DNA of 64,000 nucleotides, from the NCBI RefSeq assembly GCF_039555335.1, contig NC_092628.1, positions 70,523,706 through 70,587,705 of the forward strand, written 5' to 3'. The stretch's first letter is position 1. Each line of letters starts with the position of its first letter. The DNA comes from Amphiura filiformis. Taxonomy: Eukaryota; Echinodermata; Ophiuroidea; Amphilepidida; Amphiuridae. The position numbers and the translations under genes are program-made. Shown here piece after piece: positions 47,373-60,600 of this stretch. The notes under the pieces were generated by a model that saw only the letters and a program-made list of their open reading frames with translations, ran no database searches and was not told the origin of the DNA.

Positions 47373-48520
47373 ATTATGCTATTTTTGTAGGAAAAGGTTT
47401 CATGGGACACACTTGACATCGTCGAAGGCCACATACGGCTTGTGGGTCACAGACTGGTCACCCCCTGGTCTAAATATGGATGGATTGTTGTGCCTCTATT
47501 ACAAGACATCAGCATTTAACTGCATAAAGCAATATGGACGGATGGCTTAAGCACTTAACGGTATATGGGAAAATGGACGGAATAAAGCATTGCAATAAAG
47601 CACTTGCCAAAACCAATATGAACAGATTGCAGTGCCTTCAAATTTGCCAGTAAGATGCTCAAATCAGTTTGTCTTGTGGACAGAATAGCCTTCTTGTTGT
47701 TAAATCTATAATATGGAAGCATAAGTTGTATTTGAACACAGATGCCATCAGCTGTACACGATCTGATTGTGATCATATTTCAAAATACAGCACAAACTCA
47801 CAACCTTTGATACTTAATGAAAATACTAACCAATCATGAGTGAGTTGGCATGGTTGGATTCACTACCGGGTTATGCACACACAGGTGTTCGTCACACAGT
47901 ATACGTGGACAATTGTCATGTTGTTGGCAGCCGTGTTCAATCAAATGAAATTTCTACTGTAGTCTACATTGGCATAACTATATCCTCTCACTTTAGAATA
48001 AGCAAAAATTGTCAAGCACACATCAAAGAGGGTAAATGTTGGCCTCCTTTGTACACATTTTATATGTATAATATGTGACACAACCTGATCCAATTAGACC
48101 AAAGTTGGCAACAATGAAATTGTGATATAGGCAAAATTGAGGAGCAACAAACAAAATCAACATTTAAAGTTCATAAATTTGCAACCAAGTGTGCCATGAG
48201 CTTAGGGATTTCAACATCAGTAAGCTTAGGTACTGAGCAAGTTTGAAACTAATTTTACATCATATTTCCTAATTTGGCCTGAGTGGATCAGATCGTGTCA
48301 CATCAATTTTCATTTGATCCTAGTCCTACATGCGTTTTTTGTTGAAATTCAGGTATAAACTGGTTACAATCACAAGTTAGAGTTCATGCTTTCCTGTCAA
48401 GTAGTGATTATATCACCTCCAAACAATTCACTGGGATTGCTTTTCCATAGAGGTGATCTTTAATACTGAGAATTCAGGCTGTGGTGTTATCAGACAGCTC
48501 TCTATATGAATTGAGTTCCT

Positions 48521-48680
48521 TTAACTTGGGAATTCTTCTATAGGGTTTAGACTTGATGGACCTCCATCAAAACTGAATCCATCAAATGAAACCTGATGTC
48601 CCATGTCATCCTCACCAGCAGACTCCATATCATATCTTAAGTTACCTTCTATACGGCGCATCTGACGGTTCTGGACACGT
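48521..48680 (-). CDS. Gene 3 last coding exon
   Basis: A 160-nt exon with acceptor ttttcag, encoding RVQNRQMRRIEGNLRYDMES and an acidic/Gly-Ser tail ending EEFPS, then TAA at plus 48521-48523. The Arg-rich start continues the basic helix of the preceding exon. Confidence 0.85.
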
Positions 48681-51600
48681 CTGAAAAAAAAAAATGAAAA
48701 AAAAAAAACATTTGGAATGATGGGTAATAAATTTGCAACTAAACATATAAGTTCTATACCAAGTGATTTTTTTTTTTATTTCTCTCTACTTCTTTTTTTA
48801 AAAGCATATAGACCATTCCTATAATTTGCACCTTCCTGCTGTTGATGTGGTGAACATTGTCATCACATCCTGTATCATGTTCTAAAAAACAACAAGTGCG
48901 AGGTCAAGAAGGGTATCACATGATTATAAAATAATGAAATAATCACACGATACCCTTCTTAACCTTGCTTTCATTGTTTTATAGTATGTGATATCAATGT
49001 TCAATCCATAAATTATAGGAATGGTCTAAGACTAGAATGAATTATGATCTGTGCATGACCAAGACTATGTGGATTGTCAAAATTGACTCTTTCTTTCACA
49101 CCTTTATTTTACATTTGTAGCTTGACATGAAACCAACATAATTATCGAAGGTTGAGCGCCAGAAAGCCTCAACTCACAATGACCTGCTCCCACAAAATGA
49201 ACATTAATTCGCCAGGCCACAATAAAAGATTATACAGTCCATTAAATATGACAAAAATCAATAAAAAACGAATCTGAAGAAAATGTTAATTTTTGAAGAC
49301 CAAAGCAAGGAGGCATCCTAACATGTTTGGTATGAAGTTCATCATTATCATCATCAGTTGGCTGCGGAGCAGGGGACTGCACGCTTTCTTCCAACTATTG
49401 CGATCTTGGGCAAGCGAAACAATTTTGTTTGGCTGCAACCAGGAGGTGCTGGACATAAAGTTAAGTACAGTGTGCGCAGCCGTCCCATAGGATTTCAATT
49501 CTGAAATACCTCAGAAAGTTATTTTGTAAACTTAATGCTCATTTTGTGAGACTTGGTCATAGTGAGTTAAGGCTTTCTGGCTCTCAGCCCTCAATATTAA
49601 CAATGCTAAATTATGTATAGTTTTATATATATTATTCCAGGTTAAGGGCTGGGGTATGAGCGTTTGGACAGTATTTATTTTGGGACATTAGAGCACATCA
49701 GACATATCAATTGCATTCTGAATACGAAGAATGTCATTCTGATATCAAATAATTTTGGTTTTTGAAATTCGCAATTTAATACACATTTTATGGCAAATCA
49801 TTAAAATTGATATTTTGATATTTAACAGTACTGAAGTAAACTTTATAAATCTGATGATTTATACTTAGCGATATATGTAGGTGGGATGAAATGCCGACGA
49901 TCAATTGAAAATTTTGACCTTTCGTATTGAAGATATGGATTTTTTTTCCCAAAACACCAAAAAAAATTAGGTCTTTTTGGGAAAAAATCTGTATCTTCAA
50001 TATGAAAGGTCAAAATTTTCAATTGACCGTCGGCTTTTCCTCCCTGCTACATACACTTTAAGAATATATCATTAGATTTATATAATTTACCTCGAGGACT
50101 GTTATATATCAAAAATTTGAAAAATATCAAATTTTTATAATTTGTCATAAAATTTGTATTATATTGTGATTTTCAAAAATGAAAATTATTTGATATCAGA
50201 AAGACATGCTTCGTATTCAGAATGCAATCGATAGGTCTGAGGTGCTCTCATGTCCCACAAAAAAATACTGTCGAAACATAATAAACGCTCATTTTAGATC
50301 CCTTAAATTTCTCAAATCATGCTATACATCACTGGTAGTGCATGTGCAGACATGAGCTGTACTAGATATAGAGCTCCTCAAATGATAATAACAAAATTAA
50401 AGGTTACTCCAAATGAATTTGGAAAGAATAGTACAAGTCATTTAATCAATCATTATTAATGTTCACCACTACTCACCTGGCTATGTTTTTAGCTAAATCT
50501 CGTAGCTTTGATGCAGTCACAATATCCTCCTTCTCATCCTTGGTAACAAATTCAGTTGTTGTACTCACTGAAAAAATATTCAAAGTCCAATAAAATGGTG
50601 AAGATGGTGTCGGAAACAGGGACTTTTCAAATAACAAACAACAAGGAAAACTCCGGAAACAGAAATGGTATTAGAAGGTCCCTCATCAAGTTCTAATGGG
50701 GGAATTTTTCAGCTGAAAGTGCCATTATATATTGTGAAATATGATTATCAACTTTTGCAGCTTCACTTGTGGTAATGTTCACACATTTATATGTATTTGA
50801 ACTCTTTGCATACAATTTCCTACCTATAATAAAAAATCTAGAACTTCATGTGAATTTCATGTGATCCTGTTGACTACTTTGTGTTTGTGTTTAACACTTA
50901 CCAGAAACACTGGTGGTTGGACGCAATCGTGTCTCTTCTACCGACTCAGCCATTTCCTCTCTGAGGAGAGGAGCAACTTGATGCAGCATTAGATAGCTAG
51001 CAATCTCTGAATACTATAGAGTTAAGGGAAAAGAATATATTGGTGCACCTAGCATGGTCTCAACACATTCTTTCACTAGCATGAACTTGTAAACACTTTC
51101 CATGGAGTTAGTATAAATGGGTGACCCTTTCTTAGCTAGTTTTAGGCATCCCTACTGGGTTTGCCTGGCTTTGTCCAAATGTTATGAATATTTGTATGAA
51201 AATGGTGACCTTTTCGTAGCTAGTTGCATGAAAGTAGTAACTCTTTAAAGCTAATCATATGAAAGTGGTGACAATTTCTTAGCTATTCATAATTAAATGA
51301 AATCTGTGACCCTGTTCCATGCTATATAAATGGAACTCTTTCAATATGAAATTGGTAACTTTCTCAAGCTCTACATATTACTGACACCTTTTTAAATTAT
51401 CAGTTTGACATTGCTGACCCCTTTTCAGCCATCTTGTTGAAATTGATAAGCCTTTCCTGAAGTGCTTAAAAATCTTGAAAATCAACCCATCATACACTTT
51501 TGTACAGGATAATGAGCACGATTTCCTATATAAAATCAGGAAATTTCCTGAAAATTAGCATCTCTGGCAAATCATAAGGATACGGGATAAGCGTACAACA

Positions 51601-54600
51601 GACACTTTGCCCTCCACATTGTATTGTGCCTCAGCTTGACCAACAAATAAGCTTCTGAGTTCCTCATTGGCCAATGGAGCCAGAGCCTCCACACCTTCTG
51701 CAAACTCCTTGACTGTCATCATACCCATTTCTTTAACAGGTCGCTGGAGCAGCTTGCTTTCAGTCTAAGACATAGCCAGGAAACAAAAACACATAAATGT
51801 ACTGATTAATTACAACCTGTTAGTATGGTCCTCTCATTTATTACCTACTATATCACTTGAGCATTTATTATGGAAATTTCCAACTCAATGAATTAAAAAC
51901 TGCAAATGTTTTAGTATTTTTCATGACATTATAAAATGATTTCAAATCACAATAAACACAAACTACAGTCAGTCTACTCTGAAGTACAAAGTACAGATGC
52001 CATACATCAAAAGAGATTTATTCCACAAGTTAATGAAGAATGCGGCTGGAAATTTGATTAATTATGGGTTCATTACTCAGAAAATCACAATTGCAAATGA
52101 GAAACATGTAAAAATTACTTACGCAATTAGCGAAGCAGGCTGACGATATAGGAAATGGAAATTGCTATTAGGCAAAACTAAAATTACACGGTTCGTAAAT
52201 AATATGAGGCCACATATCATATCATCTACCGTACTAAATATATTATTGCCTTTAAGGTGCTGAGTGGATAAATGAACATTGAGGCAAAATATGCAAATGA
52301 GCTCATTAATATTCAAATATGTGATGCGATCAAGCAAAATGAGTCTGATGTCGATCAAAATCAAAATTTAGTTTTCACATTATATGAGCCATTCGTAGAG
52401 CTTTATTTTGAAAAAAATTCCATCATAATTAGACTTATGGTTCCAGAGATATGCCCATTTTAGGTTTGCTCAGAACAATAAAATACAAAAGAAATTGAAT
52501 ACTATTATTGAATATCTCAAAATCAATATTCCTGACATCCGACTCATTTAGCTTGATTGCATCACATATATGCAAATAACATGACACATAACTCTACAGC
52601 ACATGAGGTCAGCATATCCTATCAGCATAGCAAGTTTGAAGTTGATTGGTTATGGTGTTTAAGATGCAGAGTGGATTAATGATTAGCAAACCAGCAAACG
52701 AGTGAAACAGTACAAAAACCAGATAGTCAACCAACCACCTGCACCATAACATAAGCCCGCCACATTGTGGGTGCAAAAAGATGTAAATAAAGTACAAAAT
52801 TAAATGAAATACTTACATCTTGAAACCGTGGTTCTCTGAATTTCAGAATAATGTACATAAAATACTGGTAGACCAAGTACTTTGATATCTTGTTCTCACT
52901 GAATGATGTGTAGCCAAGGTGTAGCTGGTCTATGTCATCCTCCTTTAAATTCAATACACACAAAAAATGTATTAAAATGATATTGTTGCATGTGTTATGA
53001 TTAAATGATCCACTCTGAGTGAGAGCAGACATACAACTATATTTTTAGTCAAAATTTCTTAGTTTAAGTAGTGACCATATCTTGGGAATCATCATACCAT
53101 ACCATACCAATTTCAATGGTATTTTTAGCATATTGCTACTATTTCTCAAGATATTTAACATAAAAATTATATAGGGTTTGATTAAGAACAAACTCATCTT
53201 GGTTGAATGTCATATTTGATCTTGTCTGACAATTACTTTCCCTTGCAACACACCAACAGCTTTTCCCTACAAGTTATTTATTCATTGTTCATGTTACTAA
53301 TCATTATATCCTTACATTTAAGAATGAGTAGATATTTGAAGCAAATGCTTTGAAGTCATCCACATGTCTCCAGTCAACTCTGTCAATCAGATCACCTATT
53401 AGAAGCAAATAGCGGAAGGTACATGCATCCAGGTTGCCAACAAGAATGTGGGTGAAGATCTCTATTTCCTGTGGAGGGTGGGGTAAAATATATCATGTGG
53501 GGTAGAATATTTAGTAAGTCTGAGGAAAATAAACATTTTAAAGTGATGTTTAATACAATATGAAAGAGTAAATCAATGTCATAATTTCATTTCCTATTAT
53601 TTGCATATCATCCATTATGGTTATAGCATGCCATTGAATGTCAATGTCTTGCAAATTTTTGCACCTTTCTCAAGATGATGCATCCAGACAAGAGTGGCAA
53701 TATTTCATCCACTTCAAAGGTTAACAAACTTTTGCCAACAGAATATCAGTTGGCCTGACAATGCATCCACGATAGGAAGTTGAATATCGCCACTAATAAA
53801 AAGTCCTGTAAATCAGGTTATAATCTCAAATTCATATTCATGACAATAACTAATTTTTTTCCTAAATAAAACTCATTTTAGTTATTAAAATAACATTTAT
53901 CTGAATTAGAATGTGCCAGTATTCACTACAATAAAATATTGGACCTGCCTTTTATCTATCACATGGTAGAGGATGGTAAAACAAAAATTCCTATAGTTTA
54001 TTCTCTAAGTTCAAAGCATTATTTTGGAAATAAATCTAGTATTCGAAAGTGAGTTAAAAAATAATTTCCAGTATCCCAACTTGATTAAATTCTACAATTA
54101 ACATCATAAAGATATGCCTGTGCAAGATTTGTGTCAGTTAAATCAGCTGATAAGCCATATCAGCAGTTGGCCTGTATCCTTCTTTACGCCATTTAGTGGT
54201 ACAATAAAACTCTATCTTACCCTGGAAGCTGAAGCATTGTCAATAACAGCAGTGATAAAATCATGCATACATAAGAACATGACATCTTTCAACAGGTATC
54301 TGTCTTGCAGGAATAGATACAGCTCATCCTATGGAGACAATAAATAACAAGAGAGCAATTTGAAATGTAATAGCAAAATTTTATTCATAAAATTGAAATT
54401 TTGCATTATTGTTGAAATCAATTGTTTCATGCATTTATTTTTTATTTTCACTTTTAGAATGGTTTTTTTTTCCTTCTTTGAATGCAAAAAAACATAAAGT
54501 TCATCCACAGAAATGGAAAACCTGTGTATTTATTCATATGTTAATGTGAATATTGCTTGGCATATGACATGTTGAACATGTTGCCAGACAACATTACAAT

Positions 54601-57600
54601 ATAGATGGAAACGTATAGCCACAAAATATGTATAATGTTAAAATATGGGTTTATAATGGTGTGCAGTCTTATGCCGCCTCATGGTGGGGTGCATGTTAGC
54701 AGTTTTGTATAGGCTGTAGGGTGTTAGTGAACCAAGTCAAAAGCTTAAAGTAGCTGATATGGAACAAAGAAGAGTTCAGATACACTATTTGGTATTACAG
54801 AGGACTTGTGGAACTGATTCAGAAGAAAGTTCCTTTCCTGAAAGTGAGACTAAGAAACAATTACTGAAAACATGATCTTTGGAACTAACATCCAAACAAA
54901 ATCAGAGGTGGCAAGGTTGGAAATCAAAAATTTCCATTTCAAGATGTCCTATCAATATTTTAACTTCCTGGGGTTGGCACCGTCATAACATTTTTGAGTA
55001 GGATCGTTTTCATTAAGTAAATTGTTTAACTTAAAAAATGAGGGTTAATCATGTCTGTAGGTCATAAGGATAAAAATTAGCAAAGTTATATGAGCAAATT
55101 TTGTCTGTCTGAATTACCCCAAATTTTGAACCATCAGTGTCACTGACTTCTTATGTCTTTAAGTTGGGCATACTTTTTCTCCATGAAGGGTCATATTACA
55201 AAAATGCCTGATATTATTGCATGAAATATTACTATCACTACATCATATTACAGGTGTCAAAGATTAAGATATATATTTGCCCATGGTGGTAGTTCCAGTT
55301 TTGAGGAATAAAATTTTCTTCATTTTCTTATTGGTATAAGACAGGGTTTGCAGCCACAAATACTGTAATGAAATGAACCCTCATTATGTCAAAATGTGGT
55401 CATCTCTACCTGGGGTTTTCAAGCAATATATACTCACCCGTATAGAGTGTGGTGTTTGATCTTCAGGGATATGTTCATCCAGCCATAACACATGAGCATA
55501 AAATTGATAGATAAGTGATAAAGCATGTTTCTGAAAACAAACAAACAATGTCATGATTTCAATTATTACAACTTATTCTAGATGCATAAAAACCAACCAC
55601 ATCCATAGAAACCAACCAATTAGGAACCATGATGCATTTCATACTTCCATGCTGCTTGCTGCAGCTTGAGCCGTGTGATGTATCAGCCAATGACAAGCCT
55701 TGATTGTGCCTGTTTGTCTGCAATAAGCGTGCACCACACCCTCAGTCTTTATTATTCTTTATTATATCACTCATACATAAATTCTAGACAGTTCATTGGT
55801 TGATTACCATTTATCATTTTTACCATCACCCTCTCCGTGTAATAGTTTTTACCATCATAGTGCTGCGCCGCACAGTGTCATCATCCCTTTATCTTCGTGT
55901 CAAAAATTGCCGTGATAGTACGGCGAATCCTCTCGTTTTTCAACGCATGGCGATTTTGTTCGAGATAGGCCGAGCGACTCAGGCTAAGCATACCATTTAC
56001 ACGATATGAGATGCCACAGAGCCTGCCGCAGAGTTTCTATTCTACGATTTGCGCATGATCAGTACACCATATGGTGTTGCCATTACAAGAAAATTTGATT
56101 TGTTGTCAGGTAAAACCCAGGTTTTGTTTCCAATACATTAACTCGAAATGCAATACACTAATTAGCGGGGATGCTGTTTGCTGTGGATATATTTTACTGC
56201 ATTTTATCCGTAACAATTTTGAAATCGTTCATCAAAATTGTGATATATTCAACTGTTTGAGAATTACAATTTTATAAAGGAACATGTGTAAGATCCAGGT
56301 GCTGTATCTATACTACAATGTACATGATCGACACACTATGCAACATTCTTTATCTGCGTCAATAATAGAATATTGATTTCAATCGAATTGAATACATCTC
56401 TCCATTTTGAGTTTGTACTCCACCACTGAGCGATCTAGCGATCGATTTCTAGCCAATCAGATACATGTAGGACTCCTTTTCTTGCGCTCGTGAAATACCA
56501 ATCGCCTGTCGTCACCAACGGAGTATTAAGTTTATATTTATAATACTGGGTGTCGACACTGTGCGCCGTAGTGCGCCTGCGCCATCAGGCCGTGCGCTGA
56601 CTCTCAGACTCGCCAATTTAGTTATGGGGTGGACAGCAAATTGTGAACTATGTCACGGCAAAACATAGTGTTATATTGATGAAAAATGAATTCCCTATAA
56701 TGAGTAATAGAATTTATGTACGAGTGATATAAAACAAATATTAACTGTCTTAAATTCGTGTAATGGTCCAAATATAATCACTCGGTGAAAGATGTATTGT
56801 TCCATTCTACGAGCCGTTCTGGCTCATGGAATGGAACAATCCATCTTTCACCTTGTGATTATATTTCGACCATCACACTCATAAACAGTTAATATTTGCA
56901 TAATATTCATTGGTTACCTATCATCATCAGTTTGATATAACTCAATATGTTAAAATTGTCTTACCATCTCTAGTGGTCTAGGTATAGCTCTTGTTACTGT
57001 GCTCCTCTGTTTGTAGTCATCCCATAGCAACTGGAAGGAGTTTGTCTAATTTATGAACAAAATATTAACATCAGATAATCATATTATTACATTTTTCCAT
57101 TCCAAGGGGTATCATCACAGATCCTGGGGATAAATTAGTCCAAAATTAACACATTTTTGGCCTGTTTATTATTAATACTGCAAATTTTCAAGCGCTTCAA
57201 GCATATTTCTCCAATTAAAGTCATTGTGAAATTTCAGCTGGTAAACCAGTGAAAGCTACTGGCAAAGGTGCTGACATCTGCTACTAAAAAAGAAAAGAAC
57301 TGCATGCAATCTGCACAGAGACAACATACGATGGTACTGGTTTGAATTATCACATGCAATCCATCCAATTAATAAAACACAATTATAATGGCCAATTTCT
57401 TACTGTTAACTGGTTGTCTTCTCCTCCTTTAGGCTGATTTGTTCCCTTTTCAGATGGAGAACTTCTGCCTTCAGATGTAATGACATCAACACCTTGCTGG
57501 TGTTTCCCAGATGGCTTTCCCCTAGAAGACCCCTTGGATGTGTCAGATACACCAGACCTTCTAGACTTGCCTGGAGGATGGGGTTTCAGCAAACTGTAAT

Positions 57601-60600
57601 GAAAGTTTGCAACAGAATTGATTCAATTATTGCAAATTCCCTTGGATTAGAGAATGGGTATCAGATGCCACTGTCAATTAGATTATCATGCTGCTATGTG
57701 AAGCTTCAGTTTTGAAGTTTTTGAAATAAATTTGAATGACAATTGAATACACTAAAACATCTTCTGCTCTCTATTTCTTATATTTTCATAATGTGATCTT
57801 CCTTTGTATTTTTGGAAAAGCTCTGATAATTGTTGTCCAGATTACCAATCTTGCATTTACAAAACTAATCAAATAAATATTCTAAACAAATCACATACTT
57901 TTAAAATTCAACCAATGTTGATGCAGGGTTGTGATTACATAACTTGAATTTCCTGTTACTCATAACTTCTTTTTAAAAACTTGCCCAAGTGATTATGGGT
58001 GTGACTTGACCAATATACTTTGATTGTAGACAGACATATAATAGTACTACTGTACCTGTCAGATAGGTTGAGCATACTTACTCTCTCTTCTCTAATGGAA
58101 TCCTGACCTTAGGCCTGGATAACTTGATGTGTGTACAGTGATGTGGTAGTGTTATCACCTTCTCAACACTGACTTTATGTGGACACAGGACAGTCTGTAC
58201 ATACAAGACACAAAGAAAAAAAAAGTTCTTGAAGAGGTTCATTAGGTTTGTAGAAACTCAAATAAAATATTTGATCGTGACAAAACCAATTTGTTTTACT
58301 GACCTGACAGTTTCGACCATCTTGGGCGATGGCCATCTTCAGAGTGATGTTTTATCGTACGTCACATGTGTGATCCATTTCTGGGTGCTGGTGCACCCTC
58401 TGTTGGTGTACAGAAGTTGGATAAAACATCACTCTGAAGATGGCCATTGCCCAAGATGGTCGAAATTGTCAGGTCAGTAAAACAAATTGGTTTTGTCAAG
58501 ATAAAATATTTTATTTGACAAAGAAAAAGGGTATACAAACATAACTAAGCAATACCAGGTGTTACTTTTTATCTTCTAATGAATGTGTGTTGTCAGAAAA
58601 TCAATTATATGTTATGTTGAATGTCTTGTGAAATATATTATTGGTTTTACGTCATCAAACATTAGTTAGAAGTTAAACATTACTGGAAATAGAATGGGAA
58701 TATAGATTAAATAATGAAGACATATTGCATCCACTAAAAAGTATGTAGCAGCCCTTTGCGCTAGGGACAAGATTATTATTGAGGGTAGCTCAAGAATCAG
58801 TTACTGTGAACAATCATACAAGTAACAACTCACCTTTTCACCACAACTAGCACAAAACTTAGCATCTTTGAGCTCATGGTATGTCTTCTTTGAATTAGCT
58901 GATGTATATATCATGACACTGTATTTACTGAGTATCGTCTCATGGGGTACAAATGGATCCACCTCACTGCCCAATAGATCTGTATTCTCAAATGTTTCTC
59001 CAGCTACTGAGGTCTTGTTATCTGTAATATTCAAAAGATTCAAATTTATGAGAACATTTGTTAAATATTTCAGCTGTGTGAGTTGGATGGAAAGGCTTCC
59101 AGGATAAGAGTCATATTCCACTAGGCACATTTGTGTTTGTCTGTTGCCATTTGTGTCATTACATTCAAAAGAGAAGCTTATTAATTAGCTAATCATTTGA
59201 AATATGTGCTTACTACTGTTTTTGCTTTTAAAGGGGCATGGTCCAATCTTTTCATGTTCTGTTTTCTACCTTGCATTGAGTGATTCCATTAAAACAATGT
59301 TTTTGAATTCTGAGTTGTATTGCACCAGTGGTTCTGATATGAGAAGCATATTGGTTATCAAAAATTCACAATGTTTTTGTTTACACATTCCAAACTCAGG
59401 TGTTAAATATACTGGGTAATGAGCTGAGCTTTCTTCTGTTCTGATACCAAAATTTCAGTTTTGATGAAGAAAAATGGTGGATGAGGCTGTCGATTGGGTC
59501 ACTCCCTTTAGTTGACTACACTTTTGACAATCCTGATGATATAGTGATAATATGTGTACCTTTACTAGGAGCTGGTGGTTTTGTTTTAGAAGAGATAGAC
59601 GCACTTTGTCTGTTTTGTTTAGCGGGTTTACTGCCATTGCCTGGCTTCTCTAGCTCATCTAATTGTTGTTCTATGGCATCCTTATGGTTACGAATACAAT
59701 CCAACTCAGTTGACAAGGCCTCAATGGTCTGTTGGAAACTCTCCTGGGCTGTGTTTAGCTGAAAAAATTATTTCAATCCTGGTATGTTAATCTAAAATGT
59801 GACAGGCTCAAACTCACAAGTACCGGGTAATAAAACATTCACTTGACATCACAACCAATAATGAGCTTAACTAAATATTTCTTTTAACTCCATTGTAACT
59901 AAATTTGACACTATAATCTATATATCTACCTTGAGTCACCGGCACTAGCTTTGAAGTTCAGCATATTCTGCATTAGCTTAGCGTTACTTGTATATACATA
60001 CTTTACGTGCGCGATCAATGTGCTGCATATGTACATGCAAGAAACCATGCTAAGCCAACGCAGCACACGCTGAACTTCAAAGCTAGTGCCGGAGACTCGA
60101 GGTAGATATATAGACTATAGACTAGACATTCCTGACACTGAGACATTGATACAAGACAAGAAGCCATGGAAGGCCACTGTAGATCCAGGACACCACTCAA
60201 CACACATAAGCAAATTAGCATGCAACTGTCACATAATGCAACTATTAAAGCCGTAATGTAAGATCTCTGTCAAATTTTAATTTTGAAGAAGTGATGCAAA
60301 CTTGCCTGGCAACAAGTGCCAGTTTGTCAGATCTTCAATTCTTCCCTTATTATATTTCTGAGGTATGTTTCCTTTGTGATCCTTGAATGTATTTGTTTTT
60401 ATTTTTTTATGTCCTGGTTTCACTTACATCCATGTCCATTTGTTCCAGCATAATCTCTTCTGCATCATAAGTCATCATTACTTTACCAGGTTGCGGCTCC
60501 TTCAGGACCTTCCCCTGTAGCTCTTGGCGGTGTTTTTCCAGGGAGGACTCAAACCCTTCAATGGTTTGATTTTGGACCATGAGAAGCTGCTTTTCTAACT

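Larger units (their letters stand above)
43610..48520. other. Intergenic spacer 3' of gene 3
   Basis: Apart from the foldbacks at 45380-45972 and 47213-47372 I see no gene. A minus-strand open stretch at about 47059-47205 encodes a basic segment (SKHVSHRYLRKLIDRALCNG) and ends at a good donor (cag|gtaaat), but no partner exon was found, so it is not called as a gene. Confidence 0.55.
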